Shown piece after piece: positions 6,384 to 6,714 of a stretch of 6,714 nt of DNA; the stretch's first letter is position 1; the number at the start of each line of letters is the position of its first letter. The notes under the pieces are model-generated. The model saw only the letters and a program-made list of their open reading frames with translations. It ran no database searches and was not told the DNA's origin. This DNA comes from an uncultured Pseudogracilibacillus sp. (GTDB taxonomy: Bacteria > Bacillota > Bacilli > Bacillales > Amphibacillaceae): positions 1-6,714 of the forward strand of contig CALGOZ010000112.1 in the NCBI GenBank assembly GCA_937960785.1, written 5' to 3'. Both the position numbers and the translations under genes were made by a program.

Positions 6384-6439
6384 CATTTTCCCTTAAGTTG
6401 ATCGGCATTAATACAATCAACCATCATTTTCCTTAAGTT
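6384..6439. repeat. Short direct repeat, two copies 41 bp apart
   Basis: CATTTTCCCTTAAGTTG (6384-6400) recurs at 6425-6439 as CATTTTCCTTAAGTT with one C missing. Each copy has an internal CTTAAG palindrome. The meaning is unknown; it may be a local duplication or a pair of protein sites. Confidence 0.4.
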
Positions 6440-6559
6440 TTAACAAAAATTTACTAACGACCGTCGCTTCTTGTTGGGGAGTTTTATTGAAATTTTATTT
6501 AACATACTCCTGCATTAGGAAAGTTAGTTTTCTTTATTGACTCATATAGCGGGGGACTT

Positions 6560-6714
6560 CACTGTGTAAGTTGAAACGGTTTTGTATATAGACTTACCCG
6601 GTAGAGCTCTTCACTGTGTAAGTTGAAGCAATTTTGTATATAGACTTACCCGGTAGAGCTCTCCACTGTGTAAGTTGAAGCGATTTTGTATATAGACTTA
6701 CCCGGTAGAGCTCT
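6560..6714. repeat. 52-bp tandem repeat array, cut by the window edge
   Basis: Three head-to-tail units begin with CACTGTGTAAGTTGAA at 6560, 6612 and 6664; the third is one base short at the window edge. The units differ only at three positions in a 4-base cluster (ACGG, GCAA, GCGA within 6576-6579 and equivalents) and at the last base. Each unit holds the inverted pair GTAAGT/ACTTAC, 20 bases apart, and the palindrome AGAGCTCT at its right end. A short match (CTT before CACTG) shows the array starts at about 6557. Stops occur in all frames and 52 is not a multiple of three, so it is not coding. The array probably continues beyond the window. Confidence 0.93.

Larger units (their letters stand above)
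5856..6559. other. Long AT-rich region without a convincing gene
   Basis: No open frame here combines a start codon, a ribosome binding site and protein-like composition. The region holds the inverted repeat, hairpins, direct repeat and strong terminator listed separately. A lone AGGAGGG at 6154-6160 has no usable start codon within 15 bases. A weak hairpin TTTCTAA (5914-5920)/TTAGAAA (5943-5949) is also present. The texture suggests decayed mobile-element remnants or a non-coding RNA locus. I could not identify a specific insertion sequence. Confidence 0.6.

Noticed and set aside
6148..6420. 90-codon open frame on the minus strand
   Set aside because: It starts at TTG with only a weak AAGGA upstream, runs straight through the strong terminator hairpin and has low-complexity, AT-driven composition. 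No family resemblance is recognised. A decayed transposase fragment is possible but unsupported.
6600..6610. tRNA gene fragment
   Set aside because: GGTAGAGCTCT resembles a tRNA D arm, but no acceptor, anticodon or T arm (GGTTCGAATC-like) accompanies it in any unit.
6557..6714. CRISPR array
   Set aside because: The whole 52-bp unit is repeated almost unchanged; the only variable patch is 4 bases, so there are no spacers. No cas gene is present.

Overview
The window looks like chromosomal DNA from a low-GC Gram-positive bacterium of the Bacillaceae. It is AT-rich, has strong AGGAGG-type ribosome binding sites, encodes a lipoprotein with a classic lipobox, and carries a fabH-fabF pair followed by a yjbA-family gene. 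That arrangement resembles the fabHA-fabF...yjbA region of Bacillus subtilis, but without the yjaZ and app oligopeptide-transport genes that lie between fabF and yjbA there. The genus cannot be fixed from the sequence alone.

Layout, left to right. Positions 92-2078 (minus strand) hold a two-gene envelope operon: a VanY/LdcB-type M15 peptidoglycan carboxypeptidase lipoprotein, overlapping by 20 bp a membrane-anchored CapA-family (poly-gamma-glutamate capsule type) metallophosphatase-like protein. Positions 2079-2345 are a divergent intergenic region with a plausible fabH promoter and a candidate operator for the lipid regulator FapR. Positions 2346-4606 (plus) hold fabH and fabF, the initiating and elongating ketoacyl-ACP synthases of type II fatty acid synthesis, closed by a strong terminator. 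Positions 4758-4970 hold a small two-helix membrane protein that apparently starts at the rare codon ATT. Positions 5048-5821 hold a yjbA-like gene of unknown function, followed by a hairpin terminator.

From 5849 to the right edge (about 870 bp) I find no convincing gene. This stretch holds a long inverted repeat (5975-6036), a GU-rich hairpin (6101-6139), a very strong orphan terminator (6304-6352), a short direct repeat, and at the right edge a 52-bp tandem repeat array that runs out of the window. It looks like a repeat-rich region with decayed or non-coding elements.

Most of the window is ordinary core metabolism and envelope biology. The best items for a second look are the ATT-initiated small membrane protein, the 52-bp tandem array, and the orphan terminator with its upstream structured segment. 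I see no defence system, CRISPR array or intact mobile element.
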